From: an uncultured Burkholderiales bacterium
Lineage (GTDB): Bacteria > Pseudomonadota > Gammaproteobacteria > Burkholderiales > Burkholderiaceae_C
Length of the DNA: 5,793 nucleotides
Direction of reading: 5' to 3'
Assembly: GCA_903952885.1 (NCBI GenBank)
Contig: CAJBHE010000018.1
Coordinates: 1-5,793 of the forward strand
Shown: positions 1 to 5,793 of the stretch, piece after piece
Numbering within the stretch: position 1 is the first letter of the stretch
How the letters are laid out: every line of letters starts with the position of its first letter
Notes under the pieces: generated by a model
Databases searched by the model: none
What the model was told of the DNA's origin: nothing
What the model saw: the letters and a program-made list of their open reading frames with translations, nothing else
Translations under genes and position numbers: made by a program

Positions 1-615
1 AGCATCACCCGTGCTGAGTGCTGCGCCATTTACCTGCAATGCACCGCGTATGAGGTGCACATAGGCTTTGCGACCTTGGGCAATGGTCAATGTGGCAGTT
101 TCGTCACCGTCAAACAGCCCCGCATACAACGCGGCGTCTGCATGAATCTTCACCACACCACCTTCGGGTGCGGCAATGCGGCTGAGAGCGCCGCGCTTAG
201 AAGCAGGCGGCACTTGTTTTTGTTCGTAGCTGGCAGGAATGCCGCGCACGTTGGGCTCAATCCAAATTTGAAAGAAGTGCGTGGTCTCGTCTGGTGCGTG
301 GTTGAACTCGCTGTGCTGCACGCCACTGCCTGCGCTCATGCGCTGCACGTCGCCCGGTGGAATACCTTCGATGTTGCCCATGCTGTCTTTGTGAGCCAAG
401 TTGCCGCTCAGCACGTAGCTGATGATTTCCATGTCGCGGTGGCCGTGTGTGCCAAAGCCTGTGCCAGGCGCAATTCGATCTTCGTTGATGACGCGCAAAT
501 TTCCCCAGCTCATGAACTCAGGGTCGTAGTAGTGCGCAAACGAGAAACTGTGAAACGACTTGAGCCAGCCGTGATCAGCATAGCCTCGGTCTTGTGATTT
601 GCGAATGGTCAACAT
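1..615 (-). CDS. Pirin-family bicupin protein (3' end outside window)
   Basis: The minus-strand frame is open from an ATG at 613-615 to the left edge, giving 205 codons with no stop. The last residues of the usual roughly 230-residue protein are missing. The N-terminal cupin carries the pirin metal site: GTHGHRDME gives His57 and His59, and GVQHSEFN gives His101 and Glu103. As I recall, these are the same residue numbers as the metal ligands of E. coli YhhW. Other family marks are the FHSFSFAHYYDP segment (residues 21-32) and WGNLRVINEDRI (37-48). Bacterial pirins are cytosolic metal-dependent cupins; some have quercetin 2,3-dioxygenase activity in vitro, but the physiological substrate is usually unknown. 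The ATG follows an AGGAGA ribosome binding site at 7 nt. It is transcribed divergently from a LysR-type regulator, which is its probable controller. The family is certain; the substrate is not. Confidence 0.94.
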   Translation of the reverse strand, partial: MLTIRKSQDRGYADHGWLKSFHSFSFAHYYDPEFMSWGNLRVINEDRIAPGTGFGTHGHRDMEIISYVLSGNLAHKDSMGNIEGIPPGDVQRMSAGSGVQHSEFNHAPDETTHFFQIWIEPNVRGIPASYEQKQVPPASKRGALSRIAAPEGGVVKIHADAALYAGLFDGDETATLTIAQGRKAYVHLIRGALQVNGAALSTGDA

Positions 616-622
616 GGTGTGG

Positions 623-628
623 TCTCCT
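623..628 (-). promoter_or_regulatory. Ribosome binding site of the pirin gene
   Basis: Read on the minus strand, this is AGGAGA, a near-consensus Shine-Dalgarno sequence ending 7 nt before the ATG at 613-615. It fixes the pirin start. It also argues against extending the opposite-strand LysR gene back to a GTG at 619, because that extension would run across this site. Confidence 0.75.
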
Positions 629-696
629 GTTTTGTTCTTGACCTGAACTTTAGGCCTCCACCCGGCTTTTGCCATGCATCACATTTGATGGCATCA

Positions 697-711
697 TTCA
701 AATTATTTGAA
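697..711. promoter_or_regulatory. Perfect 15-bp palindrome, candidate LysR-type operator
   Basis: The sequence TTCAAATTATTTGAA is a perfect inverted repeat: 7-bp arms around a central T. It contains the T-N11-A pattern typical of LysR-regulator boxes (T at 698, A at 710). Symmetry continues outward to 693-715 with one mismatched pair (696/712). The site is 18 bp upstream of the regulator start and about 80 bp upstream of the pirin start, which suits autorepression plus activation of the divergent gene. A weaker dyad, CATCA-N4-TGATG at 677-690, lies beside it towards pirin and could be a second contact site. I could not identify convincing -35/-10 boxes for either gene; AATAAT on the minus strand at 702-707 resembles a -10 but has no matching -35. 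Binding by the adjacent regulator is inferred. Confidence 0.7.
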
Positions 712-729
712 CGATCAAAGCCACATTGC

Positions 730-1689
730 ATGACTTCTCCCCGTGACGTCCTCACCCCCGATTCGCTCTCCATGCTGCACGCAATTGAAAAAGCAGGCAG
801 CTTTGCCGCCGCCGCGCGCGCCTTGGGGCTAGTGCCCAGCGCACTCACCTACCGCGTGCGTCAAATTGAAGATGCACTGGATGTGCTGTTGTTTGATCGC
901 AGCTCAAGACAAGCCAAGCTCACAGCCGCAGGGCGTGAACTGCTGCGCGAAGGCGAACGCCTGCTGGCCGACATGGATGCCATTGCCAACCGCGTCAAGC
1001 GTGTGGCCACCGGCTGGGAAAGCCAATTCACCATTGCGGTGGACGGCATCATCGACCGCAGAACGGTGATGGAACTGTGTGAAGCCTTCATGGCCTTGAA
1101 CGCACCCACACGCCTGAAGCTGCGCGACGAGACACTCACCGGCACACTCGAAGCGTTGACGAGTGGCCAAGCAGATTTAGCCTTGGGCATTGCGGGCACG
1201 GTGAGCGAAAACGGCAAAGCCTCGGGCATACACAGCCATGTGTTAGGCGCCATGCGGTTTGTGTTTGCCCTAGCACCGCATCACCCTTTGGCAAATGCGG
1301 CAGAGCCTCTGACAGATTCGGTCATTGGCCAACACCGCGCCGTGGCTGTAGCCGATTCGGTTCAGCGCGGCGCAGGTGTGAGCATTGGTTTACTGCCTGG
1401 CCAAGATGTGTTCACAGTGTCAAGCATGCAAAGCAAAATTGACGCACAGGTCCGCGGCCTGGGTGTGGGGTTTGTGCCTGAACAAATGGTGCAAGCTTTG
1501 ATTGACCAAGGTATTTTGGTCGTGCGCGCCGTCGAACGTCACCAACGTGTGGCACAACTCAGTTACGCTTGGCGCATACCGAATGGCAGCGAAGGCGAGC
1601 GTGGTGGACGCGCTTTGCAGTGGTGGCTGAAACAACTCAAGAGTTCGGCCACCCGCTCCGCGCTATTGGTGAACCCCCGACCTATTTAG
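730..1689 (+). CDS. LysR-family transcriptional regulator
   Basis: This is a 319-residue protein, close to the family norm of about 300. Residues 8-66 form the LysR winged helix-turn-helix: AGSFAAAARALGL (22-34), then VPSALTYRVRQIEDAL (35-50), LLFDRSSRQAKLT (53-65) and AAGRELL (66-72), followed by the linker helix. The remainder, from about residue 97, is the substrate-binding-protein-like effector domain, including LRDETLTGTLEAL (131-143) and QADLALGI (147-154). The ATG at 730 is chosen because the protein then begins just before the DNA-binding domain. An in-frame GTG at 619 or ATG at 688 would add a non-homologous leader and place the palindromic operator inside the gene. No strong ribosome binding site is visible before 730. 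The divergent pirin gene is the likely target, and the downstream oxidoreductase (26-bp gap) may be cotranscribed with the regulator. The inducer cannot be deduced. Confidence 0.92.
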   Translation: MTSPRDVLTPDSLSMLHAIEKAGSFAAAARALGLVPSALTYRVRQIEDALDVLLFDRSSRQAKLTAAGRELLREGERLLADMDAIANRVKRVATGWESQFTIAVDGIIDRRTVMELCEAFMALNAPTRLKLRDETLTGTLEALTSGQADLALGIAGTVSENGKASGIHSHVLGAMRFVFALAPHHPLANAAEPLTDSVIGQHRAVAVADSVQRGAGVSIGLLPGQDVFTVSSMQSKIDAQVRGLGVGFVPEQMVQALIDQGILVVRAVERHQRVAQLSYAWRIPNGSEGERGGRALQWWLKQLKSSATRSALLVNPRPI

Positions 1690-1715
1690 CTCGCAGGAAG
1701 GTGTAGAGTGCAACC

Positions 1716-2759
1716 ATGACCTTGAACATCGCCATCATCGGAGCCGGCATCGCTGGCATCACCGCAGCCCGCACTTTGGCCAAAGCTGGCCACCATGTGC
1801 ATGTGTTTGAAAAGAGCCGAGGCGCAGGTGGCCGCATGTCCACCCGTGACAGTCACTTCGGCACGTTTGACCATGGGGCTCAATACTTCACCGTGCGAGA
1901 CCCGCGCTTTTCGTTGGCTATCCAAGCCGTGCCGGGCACAACCGACATTTGCCGCCCATGGAGCGCCAACGCCGTGCGTGTGCTCGACCCACTGGGCCAT
2001 GTGTTTGAGGCCGCACGCACCACCAAAGACGCCCACTTTGTGGCAAAGCCCGGCATGAACGCCCTCGTTCGCCACTGGGCCGAACCGCTTGGCAAAGCCA
2101 TTCGCTACAACACCCAAGTCAACCGCCTAGAGAGAGGCACCAAAGGCTTGTGGACCGTGCATGCCGACGATAAAAATTACACGGGCTTTGACCACGTGTT
2201 GCTTGCCATTCCCTGCATACAGGCTGAAAACTTGCTCAAAGCCTCAGCCAAAGATGCTGCCAATGCCAAATGGCTCAAAGCCATGGACGCTGTGGACGTG
2301 GCTCCTTGTTGGACCATGATGGTGGCCTTCCCCAAGGCCACACAACCCAACCTGCATATCGGCCCCCAGTGGAACGCGGCTCGCAGCATTCACCACCGCA
2401 TTGCTTGGTTGGCCCGCGAGTCGTCCAAGCCCGGACGCGGCAAAGTCGAGCGTTGGACGGTGCAGGCCAGCTCTGCTTGGTCGGCCGAACATATCTCTGA
2501 CCCTGAAGCCCGTGTGAAAGCCAAACTGTTGCGGGCGTTTGCCGAGCTCACTGGCATCCGTGCCGAGCCCACGTATGCCGAAATGCACCGCTGGCTCTAT
2601 GCCAAAACCGTCACGCCGCTCGGCGTGTCTCATCAATACAACCCTGCCAACGGCTTGGGGACCTGCGGCGACTGGCACTTGGGCCACCGCGTGGAAGACG
2701 CGTTTGTCTCTGGCCTTGAACTCGCATTGGCGGTTTGTCAATCCGCCAAGCGTTTGTAG
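1716..2759 (+). CDS. Renalase-like FAD/NAD(P)-dependent oxidoreductase
   Basis: This is a 347-residue flavoprotein. Residues 4-33 form the dinucleotide-binding Rossmann unit: IAIIGAGIAG gives GxGxxG at 9-14, and Glu32 ends the second strand where it would bind the FAD ribose. GAGGRMST (36-43) and FDHGAQYFTVRDPRF (51-65) are marks of the renalase-like amine-oxidase group. The C-terminal GDWHLGHRVEDAFVSGLELA segment (318-337) is the second FAD-binding element. Characterised bacterial renalases oxidise dihydro-NAD(P) isomers, so a metabolite-repair role is possible, though substrates vary within the group. ATG 1716 is the earliest start, since an in-frame TAG lies at 1704-1706. An AGGAAGG at 1695-1701 is unusually far away (14 nt). 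The gene ends in TAG directly against the TTG start of gluQRS in the same frame. The family call is firm and the substrate uncertain. Confidence 0.88.
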   Translation: MTLNIAIIGAGIAGITAARTLAKAGHHVHVFEKSRGAGGRMSTRDSHFGTFDHGAQYFTVRDPRFSLAIQAVPGTTDICRPWSANAVRVLDPLGHVFEAARTTKDAHFVAKPGMNALVRHWAEPLGKAIRYNTQVNRLERGTKGLWTVHADDKNYTGFDHVLLAIPCIQAENLLKASAKDAANAKWLKAMDAVDVAPCWTMMVAFPKATQPNLHIGPQWNAARSIHHRIAWLARESSKPGRGKVERWTVQASSAWSAEHISDPEARVKAKLLRAFAELTGIRAEPTYAEMHRWLYAKTVTPLGVSHQYNPANGLGTCGDWHLGHRVEDAFVSGLELALAVCQSAKRL

Positions 2760-3656
2760 TTGCCGTACGTCGGTCGATTCGCTCCCTCCCCCACGGGCCC
2801 GCTGCATGCGGGCTCGCTCGTTGCTGCCCTTGCCAGCTGGTTAGACGCACGCGCACACGGCGGCCAATGGCTGGTGCGCATCGAAGACGCGGATACACCG
2901 CGTTGCATACCCGGCGCAGACCAATTCATCCTGCAGCAACTAGCAACCTTTGGCCTCGTACCTGATGCACCCGTCATGTGGCAATCGCAACGCAGTGATG
3001 CCTACCAAGCTGCGCTAAACGCGTTGATTGCCAAAGGCTGGGCCTACCCCTGCGGCTGTTCACGCAAAGAGATTGAAGACGCACAAACCTTGATGGGCCA
3101 CACGCGTGAACGCCACCATGCAGCGGTTTACCCTGGCACGTGTCGCGACGGTTTGAATGGCAAAACCGCACGCGCATACCGGCTGAATGTGCAGCGCGTC
3201 ATCGAGGATTTAAAACTTGCCACGCCTCTTGCATGGCATGACCGTTTGCTTGGCGACCAACAACAAGATGTGGCGAAAGAAGTGGGTGACTTCGTGCTGC
3301 GCCGCGCCGACGGCCTGTGGGCCTACCAACTTGCCGTGGTGGTGGACGATGCTGCACAAGGCATCACCCACATCGTGCGTGGGGCAGACTTGACCGACAA
3401 CACCGCACGGCAAATCTTGCTGCAATATTCGCTGGTTTTGCCTACGCCAAGCTACATGCACACGCCGTTGGTGCTGGGTGAGAACGGGGAAAAGCTGAGC
3501 AAGCAGAATGGTGCTGAAGCTTTGAGCCTAAGTGATCCATTTAATGCGCTACAAACTGCCGCGCAAGCATTGGGGTTGTCCAAGCTAGAAGATGGCGCAT
3601 CGATTGAGCAAGCCCTCAACTCATGGACGCAAGCATGGGCGACTGTCCCACGATAA
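2760..3656 (+). CDS. gluQRS: Glutamyl-Q tRNA(Asp) synthetase
   Basis: This 298-residue truncated paralogue of glutamyl-tRNA synthetase lacks the anticodon-binding half. The family is known to attach glutamate to the queuosine at position 34 of tRNA(Asp) in the cytosol. Seen here: GRFAPSPTGPLHAGSL (5-20), containing the HIGH-like signature; the glutamate/ATP pocket segment VRIEDADTPR (39-48); a zinc-site pattern of Cys98, Cys100, Tyr124 and Cys128; and the KMSKS-like KLSKQ (245-249). The start is TTG at 2760. The preceding codon is the TAG of the upstream gene in this same frame, and no other start codon occurs before the essential GRFAPSPTG motif, so TTG is forced. No Shine-Dalgarno is visible, which suggests translation by coupling or re-initiation from the upstream gene. 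In E. coli and relatives gluQRS follows dksA; that context is absent. trmB follows after 28 bp. Confidence 0.95.
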   Translation: MPYVGRFAPSPTGPLHAGSLVAALASWLDARAHGGQWLVRIEDADTPRCIPGADQFILQQLATFGLVPDAPVMWQSQRSDAYQAALNALIAKGWAYPCGCSRKEIEDAQTLMGHTRERHHAAVYPGTCRDGLNGKTARAYRLNVQRVIEDLKLATPLAWHDRLLGDQQQDVAKEVGDFVLRRADGLWAYQLAVVVDDAAQGITHIVRGADLTDNTARQILLQYSLVLPTPSYMHTPLVLGENGEKLSKQNGAEALSLSDPFNALQTAAQALGLSKLEDGASIEQALNSWTQAWATVPR

Positions 3657-3684
3657 TCACGGTTTATTCAAAAACCTGCCCGCC

Positions 3685-4410
3685 ATGACCGCCGATACGA
3701 CCACTCCCCAAGTCGCCACAAAAACCGACACGCCGTTCATGCGCGTGATCAAAACATATGTGTTGCGCGCTGGACGTATGGGTCCAGGTCAAACGCGGGC
3801 GTTTGCAGAGTTTGGCCCAAAATTTTTGGTGCCTTATCGTCCTGAGCGTTTGGACACGACCACCACCTTTGGCCGCACTGCGCCACTGATTTTGGAAATT
3901 GGTTTTGGCATGGGTGACGCCACGGCCAAGATTGCGCACACGCGCCCTGACGACAACTTTTTGTGCTGCGAGGTTCACGCGCCTGGCGTGGGTGCGTTGC
4001 TCAAGCGCTGCGGTGAAGACAACATTGGCAACATCCGCATCGTGCAGCACGACGCGGTGGAGGTAATGGACCACATGCTGGGCGAAAACAGCTTGGACGG
4101 CGTGCACATCTTCTTTCCTGACCCTTGGCATAAAAGCCGTCACCACAAGCGCCGCTTGATTCAAAGCGCGTTCGTCAACCGCCTGGCCAAACACATCAAG
4201 CCCGGTGGCTATTTGCACTTGGCCACCGACTGGCAGCCTTATTCAGAGCAAATGATGCAAGTGGTGTCTTCAGAGCCATTGCTGAAAAACACCGCCACCG
4301 ACCCCAGCGGCTTTGCCGAAAAGCCCGCCTACCGCCCCCTCACCAAGTTTGAAAACCGTGGCTTGAAGCTCGGCCATGGCGTGTGGGACTTGTTGTTCAC
4401 CAAGGTCTAA
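3685..4410 (+). CDS. trmB: tRNA (guanine-N7-)-methyltransferase
   Basis: The 241-residue product is close to the E. coli enzyme in length. It uses S-adenosylmethionine to make m7G, normally at position 46 in the tRNA variable loop. Visible motifs are the SAM-binding EIGFGMGDAT (71-80), the acidic segment CCEVHAPGVG (94-103), the family signature FPDPWHKSRHHKRRL (144-158), TDW (181-183) and the C-terminal TKFENRG (220-226). The ATG at 3685 is preferred because it lies 28 bp past the gluQRS stop. The frame is open back to 3592, but that would overlap gluQRS by 65 bp and add an unrelated leader. An internal ATG at 3739 (Met19) is a less likely alternative. No clear ribosome binding site is seen. 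It sits between two other RNA-modification genes and is probably cotranscribed with them. Confidence 0.95.
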   Translation: MTADTTTPQVATKTDTPFMRVIKTYVLRAGRMGPGQTRAFAEFGPKFLVPYRPERLDTTTTFGRTAPLILEIGFGMGDATAKIAHTRPDDNFLCCEVHAPGVGALLKRCGEDNIGNIRIVQHDAVEVMDHMLGENSLDGVHIFFPDPWHKSRHHKRRLIQSAFVNRLAKHIKPGGYLHLATDWQPYSEQMMQVVSSEPLLKNTATDPSGFAEKPAYRPLTKFENRGLKLGHGVWDLLFTKV

Positions 4411-4430
4411 GGCATCTGAAAGCCACTTCT

Positions 4431-5327
4431 ATGCGAATCCCCACGCGCTACGGCGTAGGCCCAAGCCGCGTGTTTCTACCCGCTGGGCCTTGGCCAACGG
4501 TGCTGGATTTTTTGTTGGAGCGCATGCCAGACATTTCACTTGACGAGTGGCTGCACCGCTTTGAACATGGCTTGGTACTCAATGAAGAGGCTCAGCCTGT
4601 GGCCGCCACACAGGCTTACACGCCGCACACCAAGCTCTACTACTACCGCCACATCGCCAACGAGCCCGTGTTGCCCCAGAGGGCCAGCATCGTATTTGAA
4701 GACGACCGTTTGATCGTGGCGGACAAACCGCACTTCATGCCAGTCACGCCTGCGGGCCGCTATGTGCAGCAAAGTTTATTGGTGCAACTGAAACACCTCA
4801 CAGGCAACGACGACCTTGTACCCCTGCACCGCATCGATCGCGAAACCGCTGGCCTCGTGATGTTTGGCAAACGCTCAGCGGATCGTGATGCGTATCACGC
4901 GCTGTTTCGCGACAAAGAAATGCACAAGGTGTACCAAGCAGTGGCGGCGTACAACCCTGCGCTTGAATTGCCACACACACACACCAGCCGCTTGCAGCCG
5001 GATGCGCTTTTTTTCAAAACACAAGAAGTGCTGGGCGAGCCCAACAGCGAAACACGCATCAGCCTGCTCAAAGTGGAAGGCACACGTGCGCTGTACCAGC
5101 TAGAGCCCATCAGTGGCAAACGACACCAGCTGCGTGTGCACATGATGGCGCTGGGTTTGCCGCTTGAGGGCGACCAGTTTTATCCAACCGTATTGCGCGG
5201 ACCGGATGCGGATGAAGACTTCAGCGACCCGTTGCAGCTGCTGGCTAAGAGCGTGCGATTTACTGATCCCGTTGCTGGCGAGGCCCGTGAGTTTCACAGC
5301 ACGTTGCGTTTGAACATCGCGCTGTAA
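4431..5327 (+). CDS. RluA-family pseudouridine synthase
   Basis: This is a 298-residue protein of the RluA group, which isomerises uridine to pseudouridine in rRNA or tRNA. The catalytic motif is HRIDRETAGL at 133-142, with Asp136 as the expected nucleophile. Supporting family elements are the strand FEDDRLIVADKP (89-100), MHKVYQAV (164-171), and PISGKRHQLRVHMMALGLPLEGDQFY (226-251), the usual C-terminal RNA- and uridine-binding motif. Residues about 20-55 (TVLDFLLERMPDISLDEWLHR onward) look like a degenerate S4-type RNA-binding region. The ATG at 4431 lies 20 bp beyond the trmB stop; an in-frame GTG at 4383 would overlap trmB and add an unrelated leader. The exact target (23S rRNA, 16S rRNA or tRNA position 32) cannot be read from sequence, so no symbol is given. 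It is the last plus-strand gene, converging on the next one. Confidence 0.92.
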   Translation: MRIPTRYGVGPSRVFLPAGPWPTVLDFLLERMPDISLDEWLHRFEHGLVLNEEAQPVAATQAYTPHTKLYYYRHIANEPVLPQRASIVFEDDRLIVADKPHFMPVTPAGRYVQQSLLVQLKHLTGNDDLVPLHRIDRETAGLVMFGKRSADRDAYHALFRDKEMHKVYQAVAAYNPALELPHTHTSRLQPDALFFKTQEVLGEPNSETRISLLKVEGTRALYQLEPISGKRHQLRVHMMALGLPLEGDQFYPTVLRGPDADEDFSDPLQLLAKSVRFTDPVAGEAREFHSTLRLNIAL

Positions 5328-5345
5328 AACTCAAAGCTTAAAACC

Positions 5346-5793
5346 TTAGGCCTTGATTTCGCGTGCCGTGATTTGGTAGTTGAAGGTGTCAGGCGCGTAA
5401 GAGTCTGCGCGGCCATCGATCGTCTCAGCCACGGGGTACATCAAGAAGCCCAACCGGTCTTCTTTGCTGCCTGGCAAAGCCACATCGTGCGCGGTATTCC
5501 AGCCCAGCCAGTTGCCTTCCCAACCACCGAACAAGCGGTTGTACACGGGTTGAACCACGGCGTCGTCGGTGCGCTTGATCCATGTGGGGGTTTCCATGCG
5601 CATCACTTTGGCCACGTCAGCGGGGTCCATCGCCACCCAACCGTGAGCTTGCAAATACACCTCGGCACGGCAGTGTTGCGCGCCTTTCAAGCTGGCGGGG
5701 TTGCCCGACAACTCTTTGTAGCCAAAAGCTGAAGGCACCAAACGGATGCCATACACATCGCGTGCAGGCACACCCACTGAACGGCACAAGCCC
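5346..5793 (-). CDS. Transglutaminase-like domain protein (5' end outside window)
   Basis: The minus-strand frame is open from the right edge to a TAA at 5346-5348. About 148 C-terminal residues are visible and the N-terminus is missing. The first visible residues, GLCRSVGVPARDVYGIRL, are the helix and strand that normally follow the catalytic cysteine in bacterial transglutaminase-like folds. The next two triad members can be seen: His (codon 5673-5675) in QHCRAEVYL and Asp (codon 5625-5627) in GWVAMDPADV. The catalytic Cys should lie just beyond the window, or may be the Cys seen in GLCRS if the helix is offset; the first is more likely. After the domain comes a tail rich in aromatic residues and glycine, with RLFGGWEGNWLGWNTAHDVALPG. 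Such proteins are usually cysteine proteases or amidases of unknown substrate, often exported, but no signal peptide can be checked here. Confidence 0.87.
   Translation of the reverse strand, partial: GLCRSVGVPARDVYGIRLVPSAFGYKELSGNPASLKGAQHCRAEVYLQAHGWVAMDPADVAKVMRMETPTWIKRTDDAVVQPVYNRLFGGWEGNWLGWNTAHDVALPGSKEDRLGFLMYPVAETIDGRADSYAPDTFNYQITAREIKA

Noticed and set aside
55..597. 180-codon plus-strand open frame
   Set aside because: It is antisense to the pirin gene, which has a complete metal site and a good ribosome binding site. The plus-strand translation shows no recognisable domain.
619..729. N-terminal extension of the LysR regulator from GTG 619 or ATG 688
   Set aside because: The extra residues have no LysR homology, the extension crosses the pirin ribosome binding site and operator, and the domain starts normally just after 730.
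2244..2807. 187-codon minus-strand open frame
   Set aside because: It lies opposite the well-supported oxidoreductase and the start of gluQRS, and shows no domain or ribosome binding site.
3661..3676. Small hairpin GGTTT-N6-AAACC between gluQRS and trmB
   Set aside because: A 5-bp, mostly A-T stem with no T-tract after it is too weak for a terminator and could arise by chance.
3592..3684. Upstream extension of trmB overlapping gluQRS
   Set aside because: The added residues are a frame-shifted reading of the gluQRS end, and TrmB length is normal from 3685.
4972..4984. CA dinucleotide run (6.5 units) inside the pseudouridine synthase gene
   Set aside because: It is short for phase variation and encodes a plausible His-Thr stretch in an intact frame.
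5009..5015. T_TTT_TTC slippery-type heptamer in frame
   Set aside because: The frame is intact on both sides with family motifs following. No stimulatory structure and no meaningful -1 product were seen.
5328..5345. Possible bidirectional terminator between the convergent genes
   Set aside because: Only short palindromes (AAGCTT, CCTTAGG) are present. I could not build a stable stem with a T-tract.
5373..5732. 119-codon plus-strand open frame
   Set aside because: It is antisense to the transglutaminase-like gene, whose motifs are clear, and has no recognisable domain.

Overview
The window reads as an ordinary, densely coding bacterial chromosome segment. The protein sequences and the moderately GC-rich base composition (judged by eye) suggest a betaproteobacterium, most likely a Burkholderiales/Comamonadaceae-type organism. 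That placement is inferred from family resemblance, not from a search. I see no insertion sequence, phage gene, CRISPR array, tRNA or rRNA, and no block of foreign-looking codon use.

Layout: (1) 1-615, minus strand, a pirin-family bicupin whose C-terminus lies off the left edge. (2) 616-729, a 114-bp divergent intergenic region with a perfect 15-bp palindrome (697-711) that fits a LysR-type T-N11-A operator. (3) 730-1689, plus strand, a LysR-type regulator. (4) 1716-2759, a renalase-like FAD/NAD(P) oxidoreductase. (5) 2760-3656, glutamyl-Q tRNA(Asp) synthetase (gluQRS). It is in the same frame as the gene before it, is separated from it by a single TAG codon, and has a forced TTG start. (6) 3685-4410, tRNA (guanine-N7-)-methyltransferase (trmB). 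(7) 4431-5327, an RluA-family pseudouridine synthase. (8) 5346 to the right edge, minus strand, the C-terminal part of a transglutaminase-like protein, convergent with gene 7.

The five plus-strand genes are separated by 26, 0, 28 and 20 bp with no convincing terminator between them, so they could be one transcription unit. Three consecutive genes (gluQRS, trmB, pseudouridine synthase) act on RNA nucleosides: Q34 of tRNA(Asp), G46 of tRNAs, and a uridine in rRNA or tRNA. This makes a small RNA-modification cluster behind an oxidoreductase and a regulator. The LysR/pirin pair is the classical divergent arrangement in which the regulator controls its neighbour and itself.

I found no clearly new system. 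The points most worth a second look are the palindromic operator and the single-amber, same-frame junction between the oxidoreductase and gluQRS.
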